A stretch of DNA of 6,434 nucleotides from NCBI GenBank assembly GCA_045628845.1, contig JAZQQE010000039.1:1-6434 (forward strand), in the 5' to 3' direction. The translations under genes and the position numbers were made by a program. Numbering within the stretch: the stretch's first letter is position 1; each line of letters begins with the position of its first letter. The stretch is from RGIG7949 sp045628845 (GTDB lineage: Bacteria; Bacillota; Clostridia; Oscillospirales; Oscillospiraceae). The notes below the pieces were generated by a model. That model searched no databases. It was not told the origin of the DNA and was given only the letters and a program-made list of their open reading frames with translations. Positions 5,193 through 6,434 of the stretch are shown one piece after another.

Positions 5193-6434
5193 ATGTCTGT
5201 AATAGCTGCGATAGCGACGGGCGGCGTGCGTGCCGCCCTCTGTGTTATAAGATTGTCCGGCGAGGGCTGCCGTGAGCTCGTCCTTCGCCTGTTCACGCCC
5301 GCCGGAGGCTCCGCGCCGAAGACGGGCCGCGCCGTGTACGGGACTCTGCGCTCCCTCTCCGGCGAGGTGCTCGATACCTGCGTCGCCGTCTTCTCTAAGG
5401 CTCCGAAGAGCTACACCGGCGAGGATACTGTCGAGCTTTCAATCCACGGCTCGCCCGTAGTCGCCTCCGCCGTACTGCGGGAGCTGTTCGCGCTCGGTGC
5501 GCGTCAGGCGGGGCCCGGAGAATTTACGAAACGCGCCTTCCTTAACGGGAAGATGGACCTCACGGGCGCGGAGGCGGTCGTCGACCTCGTCGACGCGAGG
5601 ACGGAAGCCGCCGCGCGAAACGCCGCCGCCCAGCTCACGGGCGGGCTGCTCGCGAAAATAACCGAAATTTACGATGAACTTACCGTACTGCCCGCGCACT
5701 TCTCGGCGCTCGTCGACTTTCCCGACGAGGACGTCGAGCCCGCCGACGAGGCGGAGGTGCTTGCCTCGCTCCGAAGGGCGGAGCGTGAGCTCGCCGCGCT
5801 CGAAGCCTCCTGCGAGAGGGGGCGCATCCTGCGCGAGGGCGTGCCTGCGGCGCTCGCCGGGCGCGTCAACGCGGGCAAATCGTCCCTGCTGAACCTGCTG
5901 TGCGGGGCTGACAGAGCCATAGTCACCGACGTTCCCGGCACGACGCGCGACACCGTCGAGACAGAGCTGACCCTCGGCGGTGTGCTCCTGCGCCTTGCCG
6001 ATACCGCGGGCCTGCGCGAGACGGACGATCCCGTGGAAAAGCTCGGCATACAGCGCACCGAGGCCGCCGCCGCGGGCGCTGAGCTCCTGCTCGCCGTGTT
6101 CGATTCCTCGCGTCCCGCCTGCGCGGACGACGGGCGCACGGCAGGGCTCGCGGCGCCGAAGCGAATAGCCGTCATCAATAAGTGCGACCTTCCGGAGGAC
6201 CCGGCGGCGTACCGCCCCGAGGGCTTCGACGCCGTAGTCCGCGTCTCGGCGAAGACGGGTGAGGGCGTGGAGGAGCTTGCCGAGGCCGTAAGGACCGCGT
6301 TCGCCGCGGGAGCGCATCCGGACGGCGAGATAATCACGAATCTGCGTCAGGCGGAGGCCGTGGCGAGAGCGCGCGCCTCGATCGCCCGCGCGGCGGAGGC
6401 CGCAGTCTCCGGCGTCACGCCGGACGCCGTGCTC
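5193..6434 (+). CDS. mnmE: tRNA uridine-5-carboxymethylaminomethyl GTPase MnmE, 5' part, cut by the right edge
   Basis: With MnmG, MnmE adds an aminomethyl or carboxymethylaminomethyl group to the wobble uridine (U34) of certain tRNAs, using GTP and a folate-derived one-carbon unit. 414 codons are present out of the usual 450-460. The N-terminal folate-binding domain (about 1-118) has KSYTGEDTVELSIHG (72-86) and leads into KRAFLNGKMDLTGAEAV (113-129). The helical domain is interrupted by the G domain (about 215-370): Walker A GRVNAGKS (223-230), TDVPGTTRDT (245-254), DTAGLRET (270-277), NKCD (329-332) and SAKTGEG (352-358). Glu282, the residue implicated in catalysis in the E. coli enzyme, is present at the same number. 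The C-terminal Cys motif (CIGK) lies outside. The stretch after AIAT (residues 6-9) departs from the usual proline-glycine motif. The ATG at 5193 is the only start that keeps the conserved AIAT segment and has an SD. Confidence 0.95.
   Translation, partial: MSVIAAIATGGVRAALCVIRLSGEGCRELVLRLFTPAGGSAPKTGRAVYGTLRSLSGEVLDTCVAVFSKAPKSYTGEDTVELSIHGSPVVASAVLRELFALGARQAGPGEFTKRAFLNGKMDLTGAEAVVDLVDARTEAAARNAAAQLTGGLLAKITEIYDELTVLPAHFSALVDFPDEDVEPADEAEVLASLRRAERELAALEASCERGRILREGVPAALAGRVNAGKSSLLNLLCGADRAIVTDVPGTTRDTVETELTLGGVLLRLADTAGLRETDDPVEKLGIQRTEAAAAGAELLLAVFDSSRPACADDGRTAGLAAPKRIAVINKCDLPEDPAAYRPEGFDAVVRVSAKTGEGVEELAEAVRTAFAAGAHPDGEIITNLRQAEAVARARASIARAAEAAVSGVTPDAVL

Noticed and set aside
3950..5296. 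A 448-codon open frame on the minus strand, opposite comM
   Set aside because: It is a shadow of comM with no family motif and no start context, and it overlaps a fully conserved gene end to end.
1..6434. CRISPR arrays, insertion sequences, tRNA genes, toxin-antitoxin or phage genes
   Set aside because: No spaced direct repeats, transposase motifs, tRNA cloverleaf or matching protein motifs were seen on either strand.

Overview
The window is a GC-rich stretch of bacterial core genome. It carries five protein genes and one structural RNA gene, and nothing in it looks like a mobile element, CRISPR array, phage or defence locus. The best fit is a high-GC member of the Clostridia (Bacillota). 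The SRP RNA is the long form with an Alu domain, as in Bacilli and Clostridia, and it sits directly upstream of dnaX as in Bacillus. The L,D-transpeptidase has the lipoprotein plus Pro-Thr-Glu linker plus Ig-like build common in gut Clostridia. A narrower placement (Oscillospiraceae- or Christensenellales-like) is a guess.

Minus strand, 1-1457: a strong sigma-A-type promoter (1465-1493) drives the SRP RNA gene (about 1457-1141). A U-tract follows (1140-1132), and then the ribosome binding site and 5' part of dnaX (1115 to the left edge). dnaX therefore probably depends on read-through of the SRP RNA terminator.

Plus strand, 1543-6434: a second promoter (1543-1571) starts a compact run of four genes. 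These are proC (1624-2424), a modular L,D-transpeptidase lipoprotein (2459-3643), the ComM/YifB AAA+ ATPase (3671-5191) and mnmE (5193 to the right edge). The gaps are 34, 27 and 1 bases, each with a good Shine-Dalgarno sequence and no convincing terminator between genes, so one transcript is likely. The products act in proline synthesis, cell-wall cross-linking, handling of incoming or recombining DNA, and wobble-uridine modification of tRNA. This reads as a housekeeping operon rather than a single pathway.

I found no new system. The points most worth a second look are these: a Walker B Asp-to-Gly change in DnaX; an SRP RNA tip in which the usual apical stem-loop is replaced by a compensated stem with a GAGA loop; isoleucine codon choice (ATA versus ATC) that depends on the preceding base and leaves about 2.5 kb free of GATC; an altered signature motif in ProC; and an altered N-terminal motif in MnmE.
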